A stretch of 64,000 bases of DNA, from positions 1-64,000 of the forward strand of contig NZ_CP048287.1 in the NCBI RefSeq assembly GCF_010365285.1, written 5' to 3'. Below the pieces are notes generated by a model. It made no database searches and had not been told where the DNA came from. It worked only from the letters and a program-made list of their open reading frames with translations. Shown here one piece after another: positions 45,345 to 52,396 of this stretch. The first letter of the stretch is position 1, and every line of letters starts with the position of its first letter. This DNA comes from Paenibacillus rhizovicinus. GTDB taxonomy: Bacteria > Bacillota > Bacilli > Paenibacillales > Paenibacillaceae. Made by a program: the position numbers and the translations under genes.

Positions 45345-46256
45345 TCATCGCAGATCATAGTAAAGCTTTTCGCCATCATTGAAAACAAAGAATCCTTTTC
45401 TCAAATCTACGGCATCATCGAGTAAATCCTTGTCGGTTACAAACCAAATCCGGCTCTTCAGACCTTCTTGCTCAGCGATTTTACTTGCAAGAAGAGCTTT
45501 TTCATCAGAAGATACCAGAACAACTAGAGTGGTATCTTTCTCCTCGCTGCTGGAAAAGTACTCCTTGAAGAATCTTGCCTGGAAGCGTATGGTTTTTACC
45601 CATTTCTCATCTTCACGGTGACAAAGGAGATAAAACGGCATTTCCTTCCCTTTTGGATTCCGAAGCACGAATTGTGCCGTTGGTACCACATGCTCTTCCT
45701 TTCTTTTAATGGACGGGTGGAATTCAAAATGTACAAGGTCGAATGACTGCCGCAACTGAATGTAGAGTTCATTCGTAATGACGTACCTCATTCGATAAAT
45801 CATCGTTGTTGCTTTTGGTGTTCGCGGATCGCGCTGCCCAACCATTATGCCGTATTTATATTTGAGAATGTCGGCACCGCTATCGCCTAGTTCATAAATG
45901 CTTGGTCTATTCTTTTCTGGCAACGAATAGCTGCTCCATTGGGTTCTTCTCAATAAACCGTACTTAATCAGTCGATTAATCCGATCCCGAACTGATTTAT
46001 CACGATCGACGTCAGGGAAAAACAACCGTTCGATTTGTTTCAGTACAACCCAACGATGTACGAAGATAAATCGGACCAGATCAATATCACGATCCGTAAT
46101 CCAGCTCTTGTTGATTTTTTCATCGATGTAATAAAAATCTTGTTTTGGTAGTTTACTCTGATCGGTAATATATGCGTAGGGGTCGTCCCATGCCGGCTGC
46201 TCGGGTACCGCAACATTTCTTTGCGGTTTGATTATTGGAGATACATTAATATCCAT
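45345..46256 (-). CDS. Replication-relaxation family protein (PF13814-like)
   Basis: 303 residues. Winged-helix start: ITDRDIDLVRFIFVHRWVVLKQIERLFF ... RINRLIKYGLLRRTQWSS, the opening of the replication-relaxation family found on Gram-positive conjugative plasmids. The C-terminal half resembles a nuclease-like fold without clear catalytic residues. A second member is encoded at 60336-61331. Members are thought to help DNA processing at the plasmid origin; the exact role is not known. It lies within the Tad array, tying the pilus genes to plasmid functions. Confidence 0.8.
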   Translation of the reverse strand: MDINVSPIIKPQRNVAVPEQPAWDDPYAYITDQSKLPKQDFYYIDEKINKSWITDRDIDLVRFIFVHRWVVLKQIERLFFPDVDRDKSVRDRINRLIKYGLLRRTQWSSYSLPEKNRPSIYELGDSGADILKYKYGIMVGQRDPRTPKATTMIYRMRYVITNELYIQLRQSFDLVHFEFHPSIKRKEEHVVPTAQFVLRNPKGKEMPFYLLCHREDEKWVKTIRFQARFFKEYFSSSEEKDTTLVVLVSSDEKALLASKIAEQEGLKSRIWFVTDKDLLDDAVDLRKGFFVFNDGEKLYYDLR

Positions 46257-46273
46257 CGGCTATTTCCCTTCCG

Positions 46274-47122
46274 TTAGATTTCGTGCGGGAAATCTACGAT
46301 TTTGGAACCAATTCTCCGCTTTTCAGCATTGATGTTTTTAATACGGACCGAGACCTTTTTCCCCAACAGGATTCCATCTTTGGGCATTTTGTTCTCAGCC
46401 GGGAACCATGCAAGCGACTCAATCCCAGGCGCAAGCTTGATGAAAATCCCGACGTTCTGGACAACGCTTGTAATTGTTCCAGTGTAGAAATTTTCCACTC
46501 CGAATTTATCATGTACTCTTTTCCAAGGGTCTTCAAGAAGTTCCTTTCTTGATACGCGAACTTGCTGTTTATCTCGATCAATGTATGTGATCTTGACAGT
46601 GAGTTCTGTCCCTAACGGCACGAGACCTTTTCCAGTAATAGTCCAATCGTGCTCATAGTCCTCGATCGGAAGCACACAGATAACACCTTTAATCCGGAGA
46701 TAGATACGTTCTTCTTCAAATCCTGAAACTTCACCGGTAATAATATGGTTCATTTCAGCCGTAGCCCAGAACTCTTCTTGCAATTCGTCAACGGCTTGTA
46801 CCCGTGAAAGAAGCACGATCCCCTTCTCTTCATCGAATACTTTTACCTTCGAAGCATCCTGCCCTAGTTTGGTGACATCAAGAACCATGAAGTCGATTTT
46901 ATGGTCAAGAAAGCCCACAAGTGAGCTGTACTTTCTGCGGTCGAATTGATCCTCGTAGATTAATCCCTTAAGTCCATTATTCAATTCTACTAATGCGCAT
47001 TGCATCTTCTTCCCAAATGGCGAGTGATTCTCGATTCCGGTTACTACGCCTTGATGAATCATTTTACGGCGGGCGGATGTTTTGTACTCTTGCATAGGAC
47101 TCATTACCAATGGATCATTCAT
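46274..47122 (-). CDS. S1-domain (RNA-binding-like) protein
   Basis: 282 residues with three S1-like OB-fold units: GVVTGIENHSPFGKKMQCALVELNNGLKGLIYEDQF (about 27-62), ITGEVSGFEEERIYLRIKG, and YTGTITSVVQNVGIFIKLAPGIESLAWFP, closing with VSVRIKNINAEKRRIGSKIV. S1 units bind single-stranded RNA or DNA. Homologues occur on plasmids and phages, but the target is unknown. Overlaps the preceding gene by 4 nt (47119-47122). Confidence 0.8.
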   Translation of the reverse strand: MNDPLVMSPMQEYKTSARRKMIHQGVVTGIENHSPFGKKMQCALVELNNGLKGLIYEDQFDRRKYSSLVGFLDHKIDFMVLDVTKLGQDASKVKVFDEEKGIVLLSRVQAVDELQEEFWATAEMNHIITGEVSGFEEERIYLRIKGVICVLPIEDYEHDWTITGKGLVPLGTELTVKITYIDRDKQQVRVSRKELLEDPWKRVHDKFGVENFYTGTITSVVQNVGIFIKLAPGIESLAWFPAENKMPKDGILLGKKVSVRIKNINAEKRRIGSKIVDFPHEI

Positions 47123-47604
47123 CCTAAATGCCTCCTCTTTTTCACATAAAGATGGTATAAATTACTATTTACTTTGCTTACTCCAATTACCACTAACTTA
47201 TCAACTCGTTTATCTATGACCATAAGAGACCTGGCTTTGAAGTGTGCTTTAACAATGTGTTCTTCAATGCTGCTCTCCCAAGAAACTAAATAAATTCCGT
47301 TCTTATTGGCAGTCTGTCCGCTTAGATCCACATCCACCTTAATGCTATTGTTTGTGGATTCTTCGGTTTCACGCTTCGGTTCGAGATCGGACATCCAATA
47401 TTGAACCGTTTTATTCATTCTGGACCAATCGTTAAGTACTCGCGGGCTCACCTTTCTCATATGGTTCACGATAGAGAAAAGTGGTACCTCTTTATAAATG
47501 ATCAAGCAGTTATGATAAAACTTTTCTACGACTGCTGCATTGCAGTCGGGATGAGTAAGAACAAAATCAAGCTCTTCAATTATATTTGGAGGCTCATGTC
47601 CCAT
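47119..47604 (-). CDS. Hypothetical protein, 161 aa, first gene of the Tad-array transcript
   Basis: Not recognised. Soluble, with a helical N-terminus (NIIEELDFVLTHPDCNAAVVEKFYHN) and a beta-rich C-terminus (GIYLVSWESSIEEHIVKAHFKARSLMVIDKRVDKLVVIGV). AAAGGGGAAAGGAG precedes ATG 47604. It is coupled to the S1 gene by 4 nt. The AT-rich motif block at 47641-47680 lies 40-75 nt upstream and probably includes the promoter of the whole array. Confidence 0.6.
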   Translation of the reverse strand: MGHEPPNIIEELDFVLTHPDCNAAVVEKFYHNCLIIYKEVPLFSIVNHMRKVSPRVLNDWSRMNKTVQYWMSDLEPKRETEESTNNSIKVDVDLSGQTANKNGIYLVSWESSIEEHIVKAHFKARSLMVIDKRVDKLVVIGVSKVNSNLYHLYVKKRRHLG

Positions 47605-47640
47605 TTCATGCTCCTTTCCCCTTTGCCATCAGTAGTATAT

Positions 47641-47680
47641 TGAATAATTAACTAATATATTTACTAATATACTACTATAC
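47641..47680 (-). promoter_or_regulatory. AT-rich TATTAGT repeats upstream of the Tad array
   Basis: On the minus strand the block contains TATATTAGT twice within 20 nt (GTATATTAGTAAATATATTAGTTA). Similar blocks lie 25-80 nt upstream of five other transcription units of this element (35961-35991, 44761-44790, 54841-54865, 61530-61560, 63151-63185). Probable operator or promoter element, by recurrence. Confidence 0.5.
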
Positions 47681-47716
47681 TGGAATGGGATTGAGAAGGA
47701 CTATTTTATGCGTGTC

Positions 47717-47762
47717 AGGTGCCCCGCAGCAGCAGCTGCTGCTGCTGGCTGCTGGTGCCCCA
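47717..47762. repeat. CAG/CTG triplet palindrome flanked by GGTGCCCC direct repeats
   Basis: A perfect 20-nt palindrome of GCAGCAGCAG/CTGCTGCTGC (47726-47745) is followed by GGCTGCTGG. The whole is bounded by GGTGCCCC on both sides (47718-47725 and 47754-47761). It lies between the gene at 47777 (minus) and the AT-rich promoter block. It may act as a terminator stem or be a small recombination scar. Confidence 0.75.
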
Positions 47763-47776
47763 TTCCGTTTTGAAGT

Positions 47777-48352
47777 TTAAATCCTTTCAGGTGGCAGCGC
47801 CGCCTGTTGATCAATGAGCAATACAAGATTGCCCAGACGGTCATAGCTGACCGAAATCTCGTACACCTGCTCCATACATACGATTATGGAGTCTTCATCA
47901 TAAATAGTGCCGGCTTTCACTTGGTCGATAAAATGGCTTAGAATTTCTTTGCCATGTAGCAATCCACTGGAGACCTCTGCTTCAGGATGGTTATATAGCT
48001 CTGACAAGCCTTTTGAAATATATTTAGTCGGTTCGCCCGTTATGGGATTCGGGATCGAAATAACGCGAGGCTGATCGATTGGAATGTAGCGGATTTTCGC
48101 CAATCCATCCTCCCCTATCTCAAGGTTAAACAATTTCCCATCATAGTTCCAAGTCGAGCTAATGTTAAATTCAAGGCTGAAAATCCGATCCAGGATGTCG
48201 AGAATCAACTGTTCTCCATCTTCAATGAATCCCTCTGCAATTATGTCTGGGTATCCGTAATGATTGAGGCCGTTCGTCTTTACAAAAAGGATATTACCGT
48301 CAATATCTGTAGTTGTTACTGGGAGCAGCGAGGGATCAAAGAAATGTCTCAT
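47777..48352 (-). CDS. Hypothetical protein, 191 aa
   Basis: Not recognised. AAAGGAGAG lies about 6 nt before ATG 48352. The protein is soluble and acidic (DGEQLILDILDRIFSLEFN, IYDEDSIIVCMEQVYEISVSYDRLGNLVLLID) and looks alpha/beta with a repeated hydrophobic pattern. It may form a single unit ended by the CAG palindrome region. No signal peptide or membrane helix. Confidence 0.6.
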   Translation of the reverse strand: MRHFFDPSLLPVTTTDIDGNILFVKTNGLNHYGYPDIIAEGFIEDGEQLILDILDRIFSLEFNISSTWNYDGKLFNLEIGEDGLAKIRYIPIDQPRVISIPNPITGEPTKYISKGLSELYNHPEAEVSSGLLHGKEILSHFIDQVKAGTIYDEDSIIVCMEQVYEISVSYDRLGNLVLLIDQQAALPPERI

Positions 48353-48472
48353 GTCGATTCTCTCCTTTCTGGAAACTTTATCCTGATTATACTCTCGACT
48401 CTCGAAAACACAAAATTTTTAATGAACTTTTTTTCACTTTTTTCTTCGTTATTCTTCAATAGGATTTTCTCA

Positions 48473-48508
48473 AAAAAATAGAGACGGCATTCTTTCACCA
48501 TCTCTATT
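48473..48508 (-). terminator. Terminator after the HicB-like gene
   Basis: On the minus strand AATAGAGATGG and CCGTCTCTATT pair with one mismatch and are followed by seven Ts. Confidence 0.85.
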
Positions 48509-48518
48509 CTTCTTGCAG

Positions 48519-48758
48519 TTATTCGAAGTCAATCTCTAATCGCTCAATGATTGGCTCGTTTTCCTTACATGTTTTGCGCAACCGAGTCTGTTCCATTTTG
48601 GCCAGGTCAATTGCATTTTCTCTCGCTTCCTCAAGTGTATCACCGATTACACCAAGACGTAATTCCGGAATATAGACGGAATAATTGCTGTCATGTTGAT
48701 TGCCCTCAAATAATAAAGTGATTGATACTTTGTTGGAATTTTCGGCTGCTGTTTGCAT
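48519..48758 (-). CDS. HicB-like antitoxin-fold protein (solitary)
   Basis: 79 residues with the HicB partial RNase H fold: YSVYIPELRLGVIGDTLEEARENAIDLAKM, where the usual pattern is a beta hairpin, 'G-T-EEA--N--EA'. GGAGAGG precedes ATG 48758. HicB normally neutralises HicA, an mRNA interferase, but no hicA-like gene lies on either side, and no DNA-binding extension follows the domain. It may be an orphan, or it may act on a toxin encoded elsewhere. Confidence 0.75.
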   Translation of the reverse strand: MQTAAENSNKVSITLLFEGNQHDSNYSVYIPELRLGVIGDTLEEARENAIDLAKMEQTRLRKTCKENEPIIERLEIDFE

Positions 48759-49071
48759 TTTGAATCGTCCTCTCCAGATTGTTATATAATTATGGTCCTT
48801 AATAACTATTGTAATTCCTTAAAATGAGCGTTTAATACTTCTGATCAGTTGATCCTTATGTACTATTTTTAGTACAGTGGAATTGTACTACGAACCATTT
48901 GTTCGGTCAACATGTTTCTTCCAATTCAGGGTTGTTTCGCCAACAGCAGACATAGTTCATAAATTTTCGACATATTATGACTTTCCGATGTCGAAAGTCC
49001 GGTGACTTTATTCCCATTAAATCACTGGATAATCTTGAAAATCATGCTATATTTTTTATAGAGGTTGTATG
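48759..49071 (+). promoter_or_regulatory. Regulatory region upstream of the riboswitch
   Basis: No gene. Several dyads are present: GTACTATTTTTAGTAC at about 48,859-48,874, and TTTCGACAT/ATGTCGAAA arms at 48965-48973 and 48988-48996. The riboswitch transcript probably starts just before 49072, and a TATATT box at about 49,048 is a candidate -10. These dyads could be sites for the XRE-LytTR protein encoded downstream. Confidence 0.5.
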
Positions 49072-49152
49072 CAGATTGGGCAAACTACGCGAAAGCGCAG
49101 GACGCAAAACCACGGGTCTAACGAATAGTATCTATGATAGCCGGGTTGCCAA
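49072..49152 (+). ncRNA. Cyclic-di-GMP-I riboswitch (GEMM-I)
   Basis: The sequence carries the GEMM-I core in order: GGGCAAAC, a stem capped by the GAAA tetraloop (ACGCGAAAGCGC), GGACGCAAAACCACGGGTCTAA (tetraloop receptor side), then TATGATAGCCGGGTTGCC, whose end pairs with the GGCAA start. Spacing and the conserved GACGCAAA ... GGTCTAA ... TAGCC...GGTTGCC blocks match the family closely. It lies 36 nt before the ATG of the XRE-LytTR regulator. The ribosome site itself is in a small GGGGAAAATCCC stem, so translation control is likely. Family knowledge: binds cyclic di-GMP. Confidence 0.92.
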
Positions 49153-49187
49153 CTCTCGCCTAAACCTAATTGAAGGGGAAAATCCCA

Positions 49188-49844
49188 ATGAGTATAAACA
49201 AAATCGGGTCCCATTTGGAATCTCTCCGCATTGCATGCAATTTTAGTCTTAGAAAAGCTGGTGAAAAGAGTGGCTTAAGTCATGGGTATATTCGTGATGT
49301 GGAACTAGGTGAAAATAGAAGCACAGGACCTCAGATTATTCCTCGTCCAAAAACATTACGTAAATTTGCGGAAGCCTACGAAGCTGATTTCAACGAATTA
49401 ATGAGGATTGCTGGACATGTCGATGATCCCCAGGATTCGTTATTAAAAACTCACCGCATTGTAGAAATCAGTTTAGATGATGTCCTATATGTGCAGGTTG
49501 ATGAAAACAATCTGGTTCAAGTTCATCTTTCTGATCAAGTTTATTACCAAAGCATGCTCCTTCATGAGTACATGCAGTTTGAAGAACGCTTAGAAAATTC
49601 AGACTTTATTAGAGTTCACGTTGGCACATATGTAAACTTAAGAAAGATATTCTTCTATGACGAAAAAAAAGGCCGCATCTTTTTCGATAAAAGACAGGCC
49701 GGAAAGTTTATCGACGTCGCGTGGTTGCGGGCGAGGATTCTTAGAAGTTCTTTAGATAAAGCCGTTGTTCAAAATAATACGGATGGCATTGTGTATAAAA
49801 TGGAGCCAAATTCATCACGATCCTTAATCGTTCGCGGCATATAA
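49188..49844 (+). CDS. XRE-LytTR fusion transcription regulator
   Basis: 218 residues. An XRE helix-turn-helix (SHLESLRIACNFSLRKAGEKSGLSHGYIRDVE, about 6-45) is followed by a LytTR DNA-binding domain: EISLDDVLYVQVDENNLVQVHLSD, then LENSDFIRVHVGTYVNLRKIFFYDEK, the pattern of 'F-R-H-YVN---I'. LytTR domains usually sit behind a response-regulator receiver in AgrA-type quorum systems; a fusion to XRE without receiver is uncommon. The start ATG 49188 has AAGGGG upstream, the TTG at 49170 being less likely. It is preceded by the cyclic-di-GMP riboswitch, so its level should follow cyclic di-GMP. Likely regulator of the Tad or transfer genes, by context. Confidence 0.85.
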   Translation: MSINKIGSHLESLRIACNFSLRKAGEKSGLSHGYIRDVELGENRSTGPQIIPRPKTLRKFAEAYEADFNELMRIAGHVDDPQDSLLKTHRIVEISLDDVLYVQVDENNLVQVHLSDQVYYQSMLLHEYMQFEERLENSDFIRVHVGTYVNLRKIFFYDEKKGRIFFDKRQAGKFIDVAWLRARILRSSLDKAVVQNNTDGIVYKMEPNSSRSLIVRGI

Positions 49845-49852
49845 AATTAAGC

Positions 49853-50032
49853 TTATTGTATTTCAAGCCTGTAGGATTTTTCAAGTAGCATGAACATCTC
49901 AACAATGATTGCAGCTGTTATTAGGTAAAACGACAGATCCTTGGGCAATAATAACGAAACGTATCCGGAGGATGATAAGAAAATCAAAAACGAAACACAA
50001 AGTATTGTTAGGCTATGTCCATGATTGGCCAT
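49853..50032 (-). CDS. Membrane protein fragment, 59 aa, in frame with the upstream membrane gene
   Basis: ATG 50032 to TAA 49853. MANHGHSLTILCVSFLIFLSS and DLSFYLITAAIIVEMFMLLEK form two helices. It lies in the same frame as 50069-50452, separated only by that gene's TAA and 12 codons without any other stop. It is therefore either the C-terminal part of one 7-helix protein broken by a nonsense mutation, or a separate small gene. It ends 8 nt from the convergent regulator. Confidence 0.5.
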   Translation of the reverse strand: MANHGHSLTILCVSFLIFLSSSGYVSLLLPKDLSFYLITAAIIVEMFMLLEKSYRLEIQ

Positions 50033-50068
50033 GATTCTAGGACTTGCTGAGAAAGTGAAATGAATTTT

Positions 50069-50452
50069 TTAGTGCAGCATTACAATCCCCAGCACCATTA
50101 ATATTAGAGTTATTACAGAGTCTTCTGTTATTCTGCTTCCTGAATCTCCGTAATGAAAAGTAAGTCTTTGAACTAGAAAACCTAATCCACAAGTAACAGC
50201 TGATATCTGTACTGCGTCCCTTACTCTCCGTCTTGAGATGCAAATGACAACAAAAGAAGCTAAGCAATTTACGAAGGGGCCAAGCACTTTTACAGCGCAA
50301 ACGTTTATATTTAAAGTTGATACAATCCCAAGAACCAGGCTCATAATCCAAATATGCTTGAAGTTGATTTTATAACCATATAGATTGTAGCCTATTGAAA
50401 ATAAACTTCTCCACCCCAAGACACAGAGTGCTGCACATACGGGAAAGTCCAT
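50069..50452 (-). CDS. Polytopic membrane protein, agr-sensor-like N-terminal region
   Basis: 127 residues from ATG 50452 (a TTG at 50485 is the alternative). It has about four helices: CAALCVLGWRSLFSIGYNLYGY opens like the membrane domain of AgrC/Spo0B-type sensors found beside LytTR regulators, then IWIMSLVLGIVSTL, LGPFVNCLASFVVICIS and VITLILMVLGIVML. No kinase domain is present. With the in-frame ORF downstream it would make a receptor of about 200 residues. Its convergent pairing with the XRE-LytTR gene suggests a degenerate or minimal agr-like system. This assignment is tentative. Confidence 0.5.
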   Translation of the reverse strand: MDFPVCAALCVLGWRSLFSIGYNLYGYKINFKHIWIMSLVLGIVSTLNINVCAVKVLGPFVNCLASFVVICISRRRVRDAVQISAVTCGLGFLVQRLTFHYGDSGSRITEDSVITLILMVLGIVMLH

Positions 50453-50704
50453 ATTTTCACCACATTCATGCTGATCTTCCGACAACGGAGTTAGGTTGTT
50501 TGTTCAGTTCAATTATAGTGTATATATCGACTGTAGATATATATCTTTTACTGTTATTTATTTAATCTGATGATATTGTGTCTTCCCGAACGGGCAGGTA
50601 TACTTGGAGGTTGGTACGGAAATCATTGTTGTATGTCAATTAATAATCCAATGTGTTACTATATTAATAAATTGAGTGACAATCGTAAAGGAGTGCTTAA
50701 CGTC

Positions 50705-51022
50705 ATGTCTATTGACTTTGAAATTGAAGGTACATTACAGCCTTATTTGGAAAAGATGATAAAAAATCTACCCAATGGACCTAAATTAGTAATGCAGGCT
50801 CTATCCAAAAAGGATTGGAATAAAGAGGATCTTTCCCTAAAAGCACGTGTTAGGCGTGGGGAGCTTAATTTTGCAGTATGTTGGCTTGAGGCACTAGGCT
50901 TCGCCGAATTCAATTCAGCAGGCCGGCAAAAGCTTTATAGTTTAACCCCCCTTGGGCACTCTGCCTTTGAAAAATTCAATGACTTATTTATGGATATAAC
51001 TGAGGAAGAAGATAACGATTAA
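50705..51022 (+). CDS. Small winged-helix-like protein, 105 aa
   Basis: Start ATG 50705 with AAAGGAG about 11 nt upstream; the frame further upstream is not supported. The C-terminal half (LSLKARVRRGELNFAVCWLEALGFAEFNS ... KLYSLTPLGHSAFEKF) looks like a winged helix: helix, recognition helix, then a wing ending in 'TPLG---' as in PadR- or MarR-like proteins. No family assigned. Transcription would run into the terminator that the IS3 element has split. Confidence 0.55.
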   Translation: MSIDFEIEGTLQPYLEKMIKNLPNGPKLVMQALSKKDWNKEDLSLKARVRRGELNFAVCWLEALGFAEFNSAGRQKLYSLTPLGHSAFEKFNDLFMDITEEEDND

Positions 51023-51049
51023 CTTACACTATATTCTCTATATAATAAT

Positions 51050-51072
51050 AAAGCCGATGTCCCTTTTACGGG
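51050..51072. terminator. Left half of a bidirectional terminator split by IS3
   Basis: AAAGCCGAT (51050-51058) with TCCC is the left arm. Its complement GGGA-ATCGGCTTT is now at 52375-52387, beyond the IS. Removing the IS and one GGG copy restores a perfect bidirectional terminator between the convergent genes 50705-51022 and 52397-54802. Confidence 0.85.
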
Positions 51073-51108
51073 TGGTCATACCCCCGTCAAGTAGACAAAT
51101 GAAAAAAG

Positions 51109-51945
51109 CTAAGCAGCCAACGCGCATCGATACTCTATCGGTGCGCGTTGTTTTAATTTGGCTTGAAAGCGGTGGTAGTTGTAGTAATGAATGTACTCCT
51201 CCACCGCTTGCTGAATTTCTGCTCCTGAATTAAACTGTTTGAGGTACAGCTTCTCTATTTTGAGATGCGAAAAGAAGGATTCGATGCATGCGTTATCCAG
51301 GCAGGTTGCTTTGCGAGAGTAGCTGCCTTTAACGCCGAATGCCTCTAATCGTGTGTTGTACGCTTGAGACGTGTATTGGAAGCCTTGATCCGAATGGAGT
51401 ACGGCTTCCGAGACGTCTCTTTTTCTTGTCCATTGCTCGACCGTGTCGAGCACGAGCTTCAAATCGTTGCGGTTGGATAACTGCCAGGCGACAATTTCAT
51501 TGTTGAACAGATCCTGAATAACGGATAAGTAATGGAAGTTCATTCCGTCTGAAATATAAGTAATGTCGGTCACCATTTTTTGCTGCGGCGCTGTAGCATG
51601 GAATTGACGGCTTAAGCGATTGGGAAAGACAACCGAAGGCGTGTAATTGGACGTCTTCCGCTTCTTTCGAATGACCGATTGTATCACTAATTCCTTCATC
51701 AATCGCCATACTTTCTTGTGATTTACATTGTAGCCTGCCTCCCACAGAGCGTTCGTCATACGAGGGTATCCGAACTCCGGATGTGCAAAATGTATGGCCA
51801 TCATGTGTTCCTTGATCTCAAGATCTCTGTCTTGCTTCGCCTCGCGCTGTGGCTGTGTGGCTCGCCATTTGTAATAACTGGACCGTGGTATACCGGCAAT
51901 GGTTAACAAGCCTGTGATGCCGTGTAACGGGCGTAATTCCTCCAT
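51109..51945 (-). CDS. IS3-family transposase OrfB (DDE integrase core)
   Basis: 278 residues: an HTH-like start (LHGITGLLTIAGIPRSSYYKW), then the rve core with DDE residues in VTDITYISD, VLHSDQGFQYTS and DNACIESFFSHLK. It overlaps OrfA by one base at 51945 and is probably made as an OrfAB fusion by -1 frameshifting, as in most IS3 members. Its start may not be used independently. No internal stops. Confidence 0.95.
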   Translation of the reverse strand: MEELRPLHGITGLLTIAGIPRSSYYKWRATQPQREAKQDRDLEIKEHMMAIHFAHPEFGYPRMTNALWEAGYNVNHKKVWRLMKELVIQSVIRKKRKTSNYTPSVVFPNRLSRQFHATAPQQKMVTDITYISDGMNFHYLSVIQDLFNNEIVAWQLSNRNDLKLVLDTVEQWTRKRDVSEAVLHSDQGFQYTSQAYNTRLEAFGVKGSYSRKATCLDNACIESFFSHLKIEKLYLKQFNSGAEIQQAVEEYIHYYNYHRFQAKLKQRAPIEYRCALAA

Positions 51946-52289
51946 TATTTCGTAGTTCTCTCGTTGGCAAAGCGCTTCTCCTTTATTAGATTTGGATACC
52001 GCTTTTTTAAATAATTTACCTGCGCTTTCAAGTAGTCTCGTTCTTCCTCGACGCTGCCAAAGACGGTGCGAGGACGCCCCTTCAGTGGATTTTGTTCGTG
52101 GCCTTTCCGCTCATCAAACGCCTCTCCATTCTTCCATTTCTTCACCCAGACCTTCAATTGAGAACAATTGCGTATGCCTTCTTGTTCAGCAATTACCTTG
52201 TAACTTGCTGAGCCCCCAACGTACGCTCGGACCGCCTTTAGCTTGAATTCTTCAGTATATGACTGAAATGTTTGTCCCTTTTTTGCCAT
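51945..52289 (-). CDS. IS3-family transposase OrfA (HTH)
   Basis: 114 residues from ATG 52289 behind GGAGGGG. A helix-turn-helix (YTEEFKLKAVRAYVGGSASYKVIAEQEGI) is followed by a leucine-zipper-like tail (EERDYLKAQVNYLKKRYPN). It binds the IS ends and, when fused to OrfB, gives the active transposase. Candidate A-rich slippery codons lie near its end, but I could not fix the exact site. Confidence 0.9.
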   Translation of the reverse strand: MAKKGQTFQSYTEEFKLKAVRAYVGGSASYKVIAEQEGIRNCSQLKVWVKKWKNGEAFDERKGHEQNPLKGRPRTVFGSVEEERDYLKAQVNYLKKRYPNLIKEKRFANERTTK

Positions 52290-52396
52290 AAAAAATATCC
52301 CCTCCAAGTGGCACTCAACCCTCCATGATAAAATGAAGGTTTTTTTGAGTGTCTACTTGAAGGGGATAATACCAGGGAATCGGCTTTTTCTTCATT

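Larger units (their letters stand above)
51073..52374 (-). mobile_element. Complete IS3-family insertion sequence, 1,302 bp
   Basis: The ends, read inward, are TGGTCATACCCCCGTCAAG and TGGTATTATCCCCTTCAAG, continuing with GTAGAC in both, making imperfect inverted repeats of about 25 bp. A 3-bp duplication GGG flanks it (51070-51072 and 52375-52377). It carries the usual two overlapping transposase frames on the minus strand. Confidence 0.93.

Noticed and set aside
48519-48758. Complete HicAB toxin-antitoxin system
   Set aside because: Only the HicB-like half is present; no HicA double-stranded-RNA-binding-fold protein is encoded on either side.
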